This document shows, piece by piece, positions 10,303 through 20,907 of a stretch of DNA of 64,000 bases. Every line of letters begins with the position of its first letter. Positions within the stretch are counted from its first letter, which is position 1. The translations under genes and the position numbers were made by a program. Under the pieces are notes generated by a model. The model was not told the origin of the DNA. It did no database searches and saw only the letters and a program-made list of their open reading frames with translations. The DNA lies in contig JAGTTD010000010.1 in NCBI GenBank assembly GCA_018398585.1, positions 1,133,501 to 1,197,500 of the forward strand. The letters are read 5' to 3'. Source of the DNA: Simmondsia chinensis (taxonomy: Eukaryota > Streptophyta > Magnoliopsida > Caryophyllales > Simmondsiaceae).

Positions 10303-11784
10303 ATGGCTTCATCACTAAGGGAAATGACATCCAATTTTGTGAAATTGGACCGGTTTGATGGGGGAAATTTTCGACGGTGGCAGAGGAAGATGCATTTTCT
10401 CATAACAACGCTGAATGTGGTGTATGTCCTGAATACACCGTCTCCATCCCCCTTTTCTGAGGAGGAAGAAACGCTGGCCGAGCAAAGGGCAAGACTGAAG
10501 TGGGAAAACGATGATTACATTTATAGAGGGCACATCTTGAATGGGACGACCGATGCCTTGTTTGACATTTACTCTAACATGTCAACCGCGAAGGAACTAT
10601 GGGAAGCACTTGAGGCTCGTTACATGGCCGAGGATGCAACAAGCAAAAAATTCCTGGTTAGTCAATTTAATAATTATAAGATGATTGATGGTCGTCCTGT
10701 CATGGAGCAATTCCATGAAATAGAACGTATATTAAATAATTTTAAACAACATAACATGAATATAGACGACACAATCGTTGTTTCTTCCTTAATTGACAAA
10801 CTTCCTCCCTCTTGGAAAGATGTAAGGAAAAATTTAAAACATAAGGAGGAGGATATGTCAATTGAGGAACTCGCTAACCATTTACGTATTGAGGAAGGTT
10901 ACAGGGTGCAAGATGACAACAAAGAACGCCCGAGTGATGTTGGTAAAATCAACGTCGCAGAGGAAGGCCAATCTAGTAAGGGACCAAAGAGAACCGGACA
11001 CTTCCAAAAGAACAATAAGCACAAGAGGCCGAAAGTTGTTTGTTGGGAGTGTCAGAAGCCTGGTCATATGCGAAAAGACTGTTATCGCCTTAAAAAGAAC
11101 AAAGGCAAGGGGCTTGATCATCGCACTAAAAATTCGAACGAGAGGTTCGTGGCGATGATTTCGGAAGTCAATCTAATCGAGAGTGATAATTCTTGGTGGA
11201 TTGACTCGGGGGCCACGAAGCATGTATGTAAGGATAGGGGGTTCTTCTCCACTTTTGAGCCCATGGACAACGGAACTGAGTTGTTCATGGGAAATGGGGC
11301 GTCGGTACCGGTTAAAGGGAAGGGAAAACTTGACTTACTTTTCACATCCGGAAAAACCCTTACTTTAACCGATGTATGCTACGCTCCTGATGTTAAGAAG
11401 AATCTTGTATCGGGTGGCCTGTTGAATAGGTTTGGGTTCAAGTTGGTCTTCGAGGCCGACAAGTTTATTTTGTCAAAGGGTGGTGTATTTGTTGGGAAAG
11501 GATACCTATGTAATGGTATGTTTAAACTAAATGTTAATAATAAGAACGTTGATTCTGTTTATATGCTTGATTCGTCATTTTTATGGCATTATAGACTAGG
11601 TCATATGAATTTTCGTAGATTACATGAAATGGATAATTCTTCGTTGATTCCTCACATAGATAAAGTTGTTGACAAGTGCAAGACTTGTATGCTAACAAAA
11701 ATAACGAAATCTCCATTTCCTTCTGTGCAAAGAGAGACTAATCTACTTGATCTAGTCCATAGTGACTTATGTGACTTCAAGTGA
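10303..11784 (+). CDS. Copia Gag-protease-integrase N-terminal part (interrupted Gag-Pol)
   Basis: 493 codons ending at TGA 11782-11784, which is in frame with the following 809-codon ORF, so this is the front of one Gag-Pol frame. The start ATG gives MASSLREM and then the copia Gag opening FDGGNFRRWQRKM. Gag occupies about residues 15-220. A CX2CX4HX4C zinc knuckle begins at Cys247 (CWECQKPGHMRKDC). The protease motif D301-S302-G303 lies in WWIDSGATKHVC. The integrase HHCC zinc region (HYRLGHMN, CKTCMLTK) and first catalytic Asp (HSDLCDF) lie near the end. Gag forms the particle and protease processes the polyprotein. The stop falls just after the first integrase Asp, so no full Pol would be made without readthrough. 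Confidence 0.88.
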   Translation: MASSLREMTSNFVKLDRFDGGNFRRWQRKMHFLITTLNVVYVLNTPSPSPFSEEEETLAEQRARLKWENDDYIYRGHILNGTTDALFDIYSNMSTAKELWEALEARYMAEDATSKKFLVSQFNNYKMIDGRPVMEQFHEIERILNNFKQHNMNIDDTIVVSSLIDKLPPSWKDVRKNLKHKEEDMSIEELANHLRIEEGYRVQDDNKERPSDVGKINVAEEGQSSKGPKRTGHFQKNNKHKRPKVVCWECQKPGHMRKDCYRLKKNKGKGLDHRTKNSNERFVAMISEVNLIESDNSWWIDSGATKHVCKDRGFFSTFEPMDNGTELFMGNGASVPVKGKGKLDLLFTSGKTLTLTDVCYAPDVKKNLVSGGLLNRFGFKLVFEADKFILSKGGVFVGKGYLCNGMFKLNVNNKNVDSVYMLDSSFLWHYRLGHMNFRRLHEMDNSSLIPHIDKVVDKCKTCMLTKITKSPFPSVQRETNLLDLVHSDLCDFK

Positions 11785-11793
11785 ACACCGAGT

Positions 11794-14223
11794 TTGGGTG
11801 GAAAGAATTACTTTGTTACTTTTATCGATGATTATTCAAGATTTTGTTATGTTTATTTGATAAGTAACAAAGACGACTCGCTTGATAGGTTTAAAGCATA
11901 TAAAGCAGAATCTGAATTACACTGTGAAACCTTCCTCAAGCGTTTAAGGTCGGACTGTGGTGGTGAATACTACGATCCTAAATATTTTGAATCCACAGGA
12001 ATAATACATGAAATAACTGCACCTTATGCGCCACAACAAAATGGTGTGACTGAGAGGAAAAACCGGACTCTAACTGAGATGGTTAATTCCATGTTATCTT
12101 ATTCCGGTCTCAGTGATGGATTTTGGGGTGAGGCTATGTTAACGGCCTGTCACATATTAAATAGAGTTCCAAACAAGAGAAATAAAATAACTCCATATAA
12201 GTTGTGGAACAAACGAGCCCCTAATTTAGATTACCTAAAAGTGTGGGGCTGTAGGGCAGTTATTAGAGTCCCTGAACCTAAACGGAAAAAATTAGGTGAA
12301 AGAGGTATTGATTGCATCTTTGTGGGTTATGCGTCTCATAGTAAGGCATATCGGTTCTATATTGTTGAACCTAATGATTATATCAACGTGAATATGATAG
12401 TAGAATCGAGAGATGCGATATTTGATGAGAATCGGTTTACTTCTATCCCTAGACTAAGGGATTATGTACCGGTTGAGATTGACACGCAAGTGTCTAATGA
12501 CGTTGTTCGTCATGAGAGGGAGAATGTCCCTGATAGGGCTCTAGAACTCCGAAGGAGTAAGAGAGCAAGGAAGGAGAAATCCTTCGGTTCGGACTTCTAC
12601 ACGTATTTGGTAGAAGGTTCGAGGAACGATGTGGACCAAGTGGTTCCATATTGTAGTGTCATGGAAGCTGATCCTATGACGTTTGATGAGGCGATGAGGT
12701 CTCATGATGTCTCGTTTTGGAAAGAGGCTATAAACGATGAAATAGATTTCATTTTAGGTAATAATACCTGGATTCTTGAGGATCTTCCACGAGGAAGTAA
12801 ACCCATCGGGTGCAAATGGATCTTCAAAAAGAAGATGAAAGTCGATGGATCGATTGACAAATTTAAAGCCCGATTGGTGGCTAAAGGATTCACCCAAAGA
12901 CATGGGCTGGATTACTTTGATACCTATGCCCCAGTGGCAAGGATATCGACGATAAGGGTACTTATTGCTCTTGCCTCCATTTTTAAACTAGTGATACACC
13001 AAATGGATGTCAAAACGGCATTCCTGAATGGTGAGCTAGAGGAGGAAGTATACATGGAACAACCAGAAGGGTTTGTTGTTCCGGGCCAAGAGAGAAAAGT
13101 GTGTAAACTCATACGTTCTCTGTATGGACTGAAACAAGCTCCGAAGCAATGGCACCAAAAATTTGATCAGGTTGTATTGAACAACGGATTCGTTATAAAC
13201 GAATCAGATAAATGTGTCTATAGCAAGTTTGATAATGGAAAAGGGGTCATTATATGTTTGTATGTCGATGACATGCTGATTTTTGGTTCTGATATGGAGC
13301 AAGTAGAGAGAACTAAACTGTTTCTCTCTGAAAACTTTGCTATGAAAGACATGGGTGAGGCGGAGGTAATCCTCGGTATCAGAATTGTAAGGAATGGTAA
13401 TTCCATTTCCTTGACACAGTCTCACTATATCGAAAAGGTGTTGAAAAGGTTCCATTTCTTTGACTGTGCACCGATATCCACACCGATGGATCCTAGTGTG
13501 AAATTAGAACCGAATGGGGGTGCTCCAGTGGCACAATTGGAGTACGCTCGAGCTATTGGCTGTCTCATGTATGCCATGACAAGCACTAGGCCTGATATTG
13601 CCTTTGCTGTTGGAAAGCTGAGTAGGTATACCAGCAAACCGAGTAAGTTGCACTGGAATGCAGTGCACCGGGTACTGAAGTACCTAAAGAAGACTATGGA
13701 TTATGGTCTCAATTATGTTGGGTATCCTCCTATTTTGGAAGGATATACTGATGCAAGTTGGATCTCCGATGTGGAGGATCATGCATCCACGAGTGGATGG
13801 GTATTCCTGTTTGGTGGGGGTGCGGTTTCTTGCGGTTCCAAGAAACAAACTTGCATATCTGACTCTACAATGGCGGCGGAGTTTATAGCTCTCGCTTCTG
13901 CGGCTAAAGAAGCCGAGTGGTTAAAGGATCTCTTGTATGAGATACCTTTGTGGCCGAAGCCGATTTCTCCAATTTCTATCCATTGTGATAGTCAGGCTAC
14001 GCTTTCTAAAGCATACAGTGAAATGTATAATGGGAAGTCCAGACACATTGGTGTGAGACATAGTATGGTGAGACACTTTATTCGGGAAGGTGTTATCACT
14101 GTGGACTTCGTGAGAACCTGTCAGAATCTAGCGGATCCGTTTACTAAAGGCCTGGCTAGAGATTTGGTTTTGAAAACAAATGAAGGGATGGGGTTGAAAC
14201 CTGTCATAATTAGTCGCCCATGA
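11794..14223 (+). CDS. Copia integrase core-reverse transcriptase-RNase H (rest of Gag-Pol)
   Basis: 809 codons open in the same frame as the upstream ORF; homology starts right after the stop, so the listed Met is not a true start. The integrase catalytic core continues with D54 (SDCGGEY) and E87 (QQNGVTERKN). Reverse transcriptase runs from about 315 to 560, with D405 in HQMDVKTAFLNG and Y490-V-D-D493. RNase H has D653 (YTDASW), E696 (MAAEF) and D732 (HCDSQ), followed by SRHIGVRH. All catalytic residues look intact and there is no frameshift, unlike the second copia element in this window. The product would copy element RNA into DNA and integrate it in the nucleus. Low decay suggests a fairly recent insertion. 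Confidence 0.9.
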   Translation: MGGKNYFVTFIDDYSRFCYVYLISNKDDSLDRFKAYKAESELHCETFLKRLRSDCGGEYYDPKYFESTGIIHEITAPYAPQQNGVTERKNRTLTEMVNSMLSYSGLSDGFWGEAMLTACHILNRVPNKRNKITPYKLWNKRAPNLDYLKVWGCRAVIRVPEPKRKKLGERGIDCIFVGYASHSKAYRFYIVEPNDYINVNMIVESRDAIFDENRFTSIPRLRDYVPVEIDTQVSNDVVRHERENVPDRALELRRSKRARKEKSFGSDFYTYLVEGSRNDVDQVVPYCSVMEADPMTFDEAMRSHDVSFWKEAINDEIDFILGNNTWILEDLPRGSKPIGCKWIFKKKMKVDGSIDKFKARLVAKGFTQRHGLDYFDTYAPVARISTIRVLIALASIFKLVIHQMDVKTAFLNGELEEEVYMEQPEGFVVPGQERKVCKLIRSLYGLKQAPKQWHQKFDQVVLNNGFVINESDKCVYSKFDNGKGVIICLYVDDMLIFGSDMEQVERTKLFLSENFAMKDMGEAEVILGIRIVRNGNSISLTQSHYIEKVLKRFHFFDCAPISTPMDPSVKLEPNGGAPVAQLEYARAIGCLMYAMTSTRPDIAFAVGKLSRYTSKPSKLHWNAVHRVLKYLKKTMDYGLNYVGYPPILEGYTDASWISDVEDHASTSGWVFLFGGGAVSCGSKKQTCISDSTMAAEFIALASAAKEAEWLKDLLYEIPLWPKPISPISIHCDSQATLSKAYSEMYNGKSRHIGVRHSMVRHFIREGVITVDFVRTCQNLADPFTKGLARDLVLKTNEGMGLKPVIISRP

Positions 14224-14790
14224 TAGGCCCTCAACTCGACGTCTAGTATGACGCTAGGTCTCGGGTTCAATGAGAGAGACTTGTCATATGTGTGACTGCA
14301 AGCACTAAATGAGTTAGTTTCCATCCCGAGTGTGAAGTGCTTGATACCTACGTTAGTGATTATAAGAGGATGAGCAAATGCTCTTAATGGACCTGGTTTT
14401 AGAACTTATTGAATGTCGCATCGCAGGGGCATGATCAATGAGGTCCACCTTAGTGAGTGTTGAAGTTTGGCCGCTTCAAAGGGGTGATTTTTGACAAGGG
14501 TTTGGCCCTGAAACACTCACGAAGGGTACAGGACACAAGGCCATAAATGTGTCGATCTGGGAGGTATAGGGTGTGTACGGGGAGTACGCCTTGTGCGTGA
14601 TTAGATAGTCGGTTAGTCAAATGGGTTGTATGGTTCAAAGCTTGGTCTACCATTTTCGATCCGATTAACTGTATGGTCTTTTCACTAGCTGGGGGTTCAA
14701 TCGTGAGACACCCTCGTTGATGCACAATAAGGCCTCCTTTAAACGAGATGTCACTTTGAGATTGGTTGTATTTTGAAAATGGTGGGGGAT
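14224..14790 (+). other. 3' non-coding region and polypurine tract of copia element 1
   Basis: 567 bp between the Pol stop and the 3' LTR with no coding signal. It ends in the purine-rich 'aaaatggtgggggat' immediately before the LTR, the expected plus-strand primer. Confidence 0.75.
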
Positions 14791-15475
14791 TGTTGATGTA
14801 TTTTCAAAATATTTGTTGTATAAAATGTATATATGTGTGTTAAATATTGTTTATATGTATATAAGATGTATTTGAGATTGTCCCGATACTTGTATGAGTG
14901 ATTAGAGCATTATTGGGAGTATGTGTCGACACATGGGTCATATGTGTCGACACAAAATCCTATAGAACGCAGGGGAGATAGCTGTGTGTCGACACACATG
15001 GCCCGTGTGTCGACACACAACCCATTTCAGGTGCGCACGGAGGAAACCTGTGTGTCGACACACAACTTCGACACACAGGTTGGTTTTGACGGTTTTCTGC
15101 GTGGTTTCTTCCCAGTTCTTTTATATGTTGATGCTCTTGGTTTTGGGACGTTTTTTTAAGACAATAATATCAGATATTCTCCCCTCTCATTAAGAAGAAG
15201 AAGAAAACATATGAATTGGTAGTGTAATATTACAAGAAAGAAATTGGAAGAACATCTTCTTGGTTCTTGTGTTCTTTGTGAGATTTTCGAAGGGTGAGTT
15301 CTCTAAATCAACCAATCTCTAGACATCTTCATCAATCTCTTCCCATACACTTCTTCACTCTATATTTTGGTAGTTGTTGTATCCCCGAGGATATTTCGTA
15401 TACCGAAATAAACCTTAAGGATAGTGCTTACACGCCTCAACACCTGAGATCGTTTGGATACCCGGTTGCAAGGTT
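14791..15475 (+). repeat. 3' LTR of copia element 1
   Basis: Matches the 5' LTR from TGTTGATG to 'ttgcaaggtt'. It lacks the ~43-bp block and keeps the palindromes more intact (four perfect GTGTCGACAC cores). Its last bases are probably missing, together with flanking host DNA. Confidence 0.85.
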
Positions 15476-16237
15476 AATTGGATCCTAACATAGTCCCCTT
15501 ATTTATATTAAGGATAATTGGATCTAATTACAATTAAATCCTGCTAATACTTAAGTAACGACTGCTGATATGACACTCTCGAGCTATATCAATCTATGCT
15601 CATCAATACCTTGTCTTGAGGTGATGTTTAGGTCAAAACACATCTCAATAGATTCTCATTTCTTACATTCTATCACGTGGCTTTATCTTCATGAATATAT
15701 TCCTCGATAAATGACTAATAATTATATTTTTGGTTAAACTACAAAAAAAAATTCCTCCTAATTTTTGCCTAAAAAGGAAAAATTCCCTTCATTTTTCAGA
15801 TATTATGTATATTAATCTCAGGGGTGGCCAAACAAAAGTAAATGTTTTAAAGGATAAAAGAATAAATTTCACCAACTAAGTGATAATTTTTTTTTTCTTG
15901 TAATTCATTAATTTCTCGTTATGTATATTAGATACTGTAACATAATTTTCCAATGTTTATATTGAAAAATGCTAAAAGTACCCAATCTATACACCTAATG
16001 TATAGTATAAAATCATTAGTTTATAAAAAGTAAGTAAGATAAGTAATTAATTTAGTATTTCATATCAAAAAAATTAATTTAGTATTAATTTTCATAATTC
16101 AATGATTTTTTTTTAACAGATAACTGAATGATTTTGTGTTACACTATTGAATACTTAAATTGAGTAAATTTAATGTTTTTCTTTCATTAATATTTTTTAA
16201 TAATCTAAGAAATTTCTACCATATATGTATATATAGC

Positions 16238-16475
16238 GTGGCGTTCTTATGAGAGCGTGAAAGGAGTTAATCCTGACCTTTCATTGTAATGGACGGCTAA
16301 GATTTATTAGACACTAAAAAAAAAAAATTTCTTCCCTCATCCTGTCTTTCATTTTGCCCCATGAAAGGGCATGGGTTTATTTTTTTTTAGTACCCAACAA
16401 ATCTTGACCGTCCATTACAATGGAGGATTAGGATTGACTCCTCTCACGCTTTCACCCTTTCATAAGAACGCCACT
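16238..16475. mobile_element. MITE with GTGGCGTTCTTAT inverted ends
   Basis: Ends GTGGCGTTCTTATGAGAG and CATAAGAACGCCAC lie in TATATA runs (TA-type target). The duplicated counterpart is at 26412-26690 and an independent third copy at 62999-63279. Non-coding. Confidence 0.75.
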
Positions 16476-16657
16476 TGTATATATATATATTCTAAAGGAG
16501 CAATTCTTTAGGTAATTCAATAAATATATCTAAATGAGTATCCAATTTGCATATCAACGAATCATTAGCTTATAAGAATAATTAAATTTATATTACGTTT
16601 ATCCCCTCGTTACCGTTATCCTCGTTATCCTGTTGCCAAACAGAGGGGAAGAGGGGC

Positions 16658-16692
16658 TATATAAGAGGCCACTGCTTCTCTTTGGACACACA
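16658..16692 (+). promoter_or_regulatory. TATA box and conserved leader start of gene A2
   Basis: TATATAAG at 16658-16665 is followed by 'ctgcttctctttggacaca'. The same block precedes A1, A3 and A4, although flanks further upstream differ. It lies 128 bp before the ATG. Confidence 0.7.
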
Positions 16693-16785
16693 AATAACAC
16701 ATCAAATACATTAACGATTCAGATCGAGTGCAATTCAGTTTGTCAACCCGCTAAAACTCCCCAAAAAAAGGGCCTAACCGACATC

Positions 16786-17148
16786 ATGGTGACCCCGTTT
16801 CCATTCGCCACCCCAACCCCAAACTACGCGCCACCACAACTACTGCCGCAACCCACCGCCATGGCCAACCACCACGAGCAACCCCCATCACCGGGCCAAC
16901 TCGGCCTCCCTTCCTTCCCCTTTGCGCACTCTCCGTGCAGCCCCTATGGCGGCTACCCCAACCACGGTGCAGGAGCATTCAATAACTCCGGCGGAAATGT
17001 TAACGACTCCGGCACCCAGGTTAACGGCGACGTCAATGTGGGTAACACCGTTAATAAGTCCCGCGCCGTTAAAGCCGACGATGTTGGTAGCGGCAATTGC
17101 GTTAATTTAGTGCCCCAGAAGATTGAGGCTTTTAACATGGGGTACTAA
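16786..17148 (+). CDS. Small Pro-rich / Asn-Gly-rich protein, copy A2
   Basis: 120 aa from the ATG at 16786. A longer ORF opens at 16633, but that start overlaps the TATA box and transcribed leader and is rejected. The A1/A4 start codon (MGLADIM) has been lost here ('aagggcctaaccgacatc' precedes the ATG), so translation should begin at the former Met7. Residues 1-60 are Pro-rich; the core runs from NNSGG (66-70) through SGTQVNGDVNVGNTVNKS (75-92) to GSGN (101-104) and FNMGY. It is 13 residues different from A3 (about 89% identical), and most nucleotide changes between them alter amino acids. A possible AATAAA lies near 17235. Function unknown. Confidence 0.7.
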   Translation: MVTPFPFATPTPNYAPPQLLPQPTAMANHHEQPPSPGQLGLPSFPFAHSPCSPYGGYPNHGAGAFNNSGGNVNDSGTQVNGDVNVGNTVNKSRAVKADDVGSGNCVNLVPQKIEAFNMGY

Positions 17149-17979
17149 CTAATTAAATAGCAGAAAATGTCATATGTATCAAATTAATGTACCGTGTTTG
17201 AGGATTAGTAGCCAAGTGAGGGGTACTTTAAGTATAAATAAATATATTTTAATTATACCCCTTTTCTAACTTTATATATAGGGCTTTAGTATAGTTAGGG
17301 ACGAATGATTTTCAAATGTAAGTCTCTCTCCCCTCTCTTTGTACAGATTACGAGTTTTATACTACTAAACTAGTGTTTTTGAGTTGATTGTGATTCGATT
17401 GTTTTGGATTGATTTTTATCACAACATGTTAGAAGGGGTTCGATCCCTGCAGAAGGCATTTCCTCCCCCTTGACTTTACCGATATATAGAAAAAAAAAGT
17501 GCTAAATTTGAGTAATAAAATAAGAAAGAGTTATATTTTATGTATCCGAGTTATATATCTACGTTAAAAAGGCATAAATTTATTAGCTTATAAAAAATTA
17601 ATTATTTAATTTATTTTTCACGGTATAAAAAAAATAGTATTGAATAGTAAAATGATGATATATAATTTGAGAGCCAATTTTATTTTTTATTATATATCAT
17701 ATATATTACAACGCTATTTATATTTTCCCGTGCAAGATGTTTTTCTTTTAAGCCAAACAAGGAAATATTATAAGATGGGATCATTTTGTACATTTAAACA
17801 GAAGATGTAAAATTGTAAACAGAGCCTCAGTCCAAGATTGAACCTGACTAGTCATTCTTCGATCCACTCCTAACATTGTTACCTTTAACGATTCATGACC
17901 CTACCTTGTTCATTTTGGTCGGATCCAAATTCAAACCGATGTATATCCACTACAAAAGATGTCACTAATACCAACGGAT

Positions 17980-18420
17980 ATTAAAATATTTTGTAGCAAT
18001 TGGATGATCAATACCAACACATATGTTTGTTGTTTGTGAAAGTTATGAAATATATACATATATTTTTTTTTTATTTCCGGGAAAAAGCTCTTTTTTACAA
18101 CAAAGAGAAGAATGTTTGTTCGTACCGATTAGACGAATAGCTACAGAGATATTTAACAACAAACAAATTTGGTGGTAATATTATTTTTATAATACCGACG
18201 GAGTCATTACCAACAAACAAGCTTATTAGTTTTGGCCAATAATTATCACAAACAGGACAAATTATATTAGCAACAATTAAATTGTTAGTATTGGACCAAT
18301 ACCAACGGAGGTATTTAGCAATAGATAAATTTGTTAGTAATATTATTTTTATAATATTAACAAACTCTTTGCTAGCAAACAAGTCCATTAGTAATATCAT
18401 CTCCATAAGCTATCGAGCTC
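17980..18420. repeat. CAATACCAAC-type internal repeat block
   Basis: Repeated phrases 'accaacggaggtatttagca', 'aataaatttgttagtaatat' and variants recur at roughly 60-80 bp and are copied at 28.09-28.50 kb. Related words occur at 6.05-6.25 kb. It resembles the subterminal repeats of a DNA transposon, but no ends were found. Confidence 0.5.
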
Positions 18421-18589
18421 CCACAATAAGCACGAACGAGCTGTTATAGGTTTTAGTTCATCGAATATTAGGTTCATTTACACGTTGATGTACTTCATAT
18501 TTACATATTTTATTTCTCATTCCTGCAACATATTTGGCTTCTATATGTGTGTTTTGTTGTAATTTAGGTACATTTTAGCTTAGAGCACG

Positions 18590-19430
18590 GCACAGCAAAC
18601 AAAGGTTGAAAAGTAACATAATTGAAGACTACTTTAAGAAACCCGATCACGTGTGAAAAAGAAGGACCATTCGGCTCATAATTCAATAACTCAATTAGGT
18701 CTTGTAGAGTTTCAGGTGCTAAACGATCAGTCGACACGAAGTACCGACGACCAACAGCAATACGAGGCTTACAGTGCGGTTGACGATCGATCGCGAAATG
18801 AGGCCAATCAATTGACTTACTATAGAAAGCCAGTTGATCGATCGGCACTTCCATCCGACCGATCGATCTAGCGTTTCTCCCAATCTATTGAGGGCCCGAT
18901 TGATTGGCCCATGACCTGCAGTGTGACCTAGTCACACCGCTCGTATAAATAAAGAGGGGAAGACCCAATTCGCATGTCTTTTTGCCACGCCTCCTCTCCT
19001 CCTCTCTTCCCGAAGCTGCTACGAGATCCAAGGGGTTCTCAAATGCCGAAGCGCAGGTGGTCAAAGTGTTGGAGGGAATCAAAGCAAGGATCAACGTCAG
19101 CGTCAATTGAGGGAGTTTTTAAGTCCTTAGTTCTAGTCATTATTAGTTTCTCTTTTTAGATTTCATGATGTTTAGAACTCCTATGGAGGAATAGACTTTT
19201 AGTTTAGGGATGAAGGATGGGTAGCCGTCCGTATCCCAGATTTATATTATATTTTTGATAATAATTTATATTATGTTATTATCGCATCCCTGTGGGGAAA
19301 TTATTATTGTGATTGATTTTCTCTAGATGAGCTTGTAGCCATATTTAGATTCCCGATTTATTTGCGTCCCGTCTACATGCTTGTAGCCTGGACTTTAACA
19401 TAACAGGTTTTCATTCATGGCCAAGGTTGA
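18590..19430. repeat. LTR- or promoter-like block with GATCGATC motifs
   Basis: GATCGATCG-rich text is followed by 'cgtataaataaagagggg' (TATA-like) and a T-rich leader-like stretch. It is present in both duplication units (second copy 28690-29390). The form suggests a solo LTR, but no terminal TG..CA with a target-site duplication was identified. The ORFs here are not convincing. Confidence 0.35.
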
Positions 19431-19589
19431 GATTGTACCCAACTCTGAATACTATCTTTTATACAAATTAATACTTAACTAGGAGTGACACAAGAATTTG
19501 TTAATGCAATTGATATAACTCATGCTACACCTAGAGTGAAAAGATGGTTTATGCTCTTCGATTAATTCATTACCCTACGCTCTTTTTTG

Positions 19590-20265
19590 TAATAAATAGC
19601 ACTGGACTGTTTTACAAAACAGGCTCACTCATAAAAAGAAGGCCTAAAGCTAGCCGAAAACAACCGGTAAACAAGAACGTCAAATAAAAAACAAAATAAC
19701 TTATACTGGAGCTGAGCCAGAAATCTCGGAAACCATAGCAACTCTACTAACCACCCGATATCTGAAGCGTGCCGAGCTACATAAACAACTAGGACCTCAA
19801 GTATAGCAGTAGGAACACGGAGAGGTATAGAATCGACTGATGACCAACACAGCCAACGAACGACGCAGGCGGGCAAAAAATTGTCAAATCTCAAACCAAC
19901 AACCGAAGCGGCATACTTGGAGATCACACAGTGTAACGGCCAATCTCTTTCTTACAAAACCTACACTAGAGCCAAGCCTGCAAACTTGAATAGCCCAGCA
20001 ACTACAAGAATCACCTGTTGTTTCAAGTCTGCCGGGCCCCTTAAAACAATTGAAACCCTTGAAAATGTCCAAAATAGGAAACCTGAAAATCACATAGACC
20101 AATGGCCAAACCATTTCTTACCACAAAACCTACACTGGAGTCGAGCCAACAATCTCGAGAACCCAGCAACTACAGAAAAACACCTACACTGGAGCCAAGC
20201 CAACAGTATCAGAAATCCCAGCAACTACAAGAATCACCCGATATCTCAAGAGCAAGAAAGGAATT
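19590..20265 (-). mobile_element. LINE-like 3' region with internal repeats
   Basis: About four copies of a ~70-bp unit containing 'ctggagccaagccaacaatc' plus 'aactacaagaatcacccgat' on the plus strand. The low-coordinate end, read on the minus strand, looks like a plant LINE tail ('ctatttattacaaaaaagag'). Copied at 29525-30210. The ORFs on both strands are repeat artefacts. Confidence 0.45.
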
Positions 20266-20340
20266 AAGTAGTCCTAAAAAGATAACATATGCGATATGTA
20301 GGGTGATATAATAGGCATGTCTTTAGACTAATTCATTATC

Positions 20341-20815
20341 CTAAGACCAAGCGGGGTTGCATCACAATATGACCTTTTTTTTTGGTACATTAGACAACAA
20401 AACCTAATTCAAAACCCACTAGAATGGTGAAAAGACCAAAGAATTTATTACTTGATGTATAATTCGCAAAAAAAAAAAAAAAAGAACATGGATATTTCAA
20501 CTAAAATAACTTCGCCAAATAAGTTAACTTTGATATCTTTTTGAACTCGATGACTAATGGGTCTCGGTGTTCTTTCAATAGGTGATAGAACTTTGCTGCC
20601 TTATTGCTTGGCACTTTTTGACCCGCATTTGGCCAATAACATTAGGTTCGCTAACTATATTGCCTATTTGTAAACCCATTCTAGCCACACCAAAAGCAGC
20701 TTGTAACGTATCGGACATACAATCAATGAGATTTAAGAGAGAAGAAGAAGAAGATAGCAAAAGGGAGGGGGATCCTAACATAGTCCCCTTATTTATATTA
20801 AGGATAATTGAATCT
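20341..20815. repeat. Start of tandem duplication unit 2
   Basis: Homologous to 9240-9514 and, after the copia insertion there, to 15480-15510 ('gatcctaacatagtcccctt'). It supplies the ~135 bp (20635-20769) missing beside copia element 1. It ends at the insertion site of copia element 2. Confidence 0.8.
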
Positions 20816-20907
20816 TGTGAGAGAATAGTTTAGGAAAGCATAATTACAATAGTGCCCTTAGGCCAATAATAAACATACAGATATTATAAATCAATAATAT
20901 CCTAATA
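20816..20907 (-). repeat. 3' LTR of copia element 2
   Basis: On the minus strand it begins TATTAGGATATT and ends CTCACA. Such short LTRs are typical of small copia lineages such as Ale-like elements; the lineage assignment is inference. Confidence 0.85.

Larger units (their letters stand above)
9515..15475 (+). mobile_element. Ty1/copia LTR retrotransposon, near-intact
   Basis: 5.96 kb: 5' LTR (9515-10242), leader, Gag-Pol reading frame (10303-14223) with one in-frame stop, polypurine tract and 3' LTR (14791-15475). Domain order Gag, zinc knuckle, protease, integrase, reverse transcriptase, RNase H identifies copia. The LTRs differ by a ~43-bp indel and scattered substitutions. The 5-bp flanks (ggccc left, aattg right) do not match. 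Compared with the paralogous site at 20631-20769, about 135 bp of flank are missing on the right. No standard tRNA-Met primer-binding site is seen after the 5' LTR. Confidence 0.92.
15476..20340. repeat. Tandem segmental duplication, unit 1 (carries gene A2)
   Basis: Aligns colinearly with 25662-30290 in direct orientation, with small indels. Contents in order: A-gene upstream block (inverted relative to 5.7 kb), MITE, gene A2, CAATACCAAC-type repeat, LTR-like GATCGATC block and LINE-like tail. The two units differ by, for example, ~131 bp present only here (after 17340, holding 'ggttcgatccct') and ~155 bp at 18613-18768. Confidence 0.85.

Noticed and set aside
16633..16785. Longer start of the A2 protein (171 aa)
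   Set aside because: The extra 51 codons overlap the TATA box and conserved leader, are not shared as protein with A1, A3 or A4, and the aligned first Met has been lost.
19881..20267. 128-codon ORF conserved at 29827-30213
   Set aside because: Conservation is explained by the recent duplication. The translation is made of the ~70-bp tandem repeat and lacks any domain.
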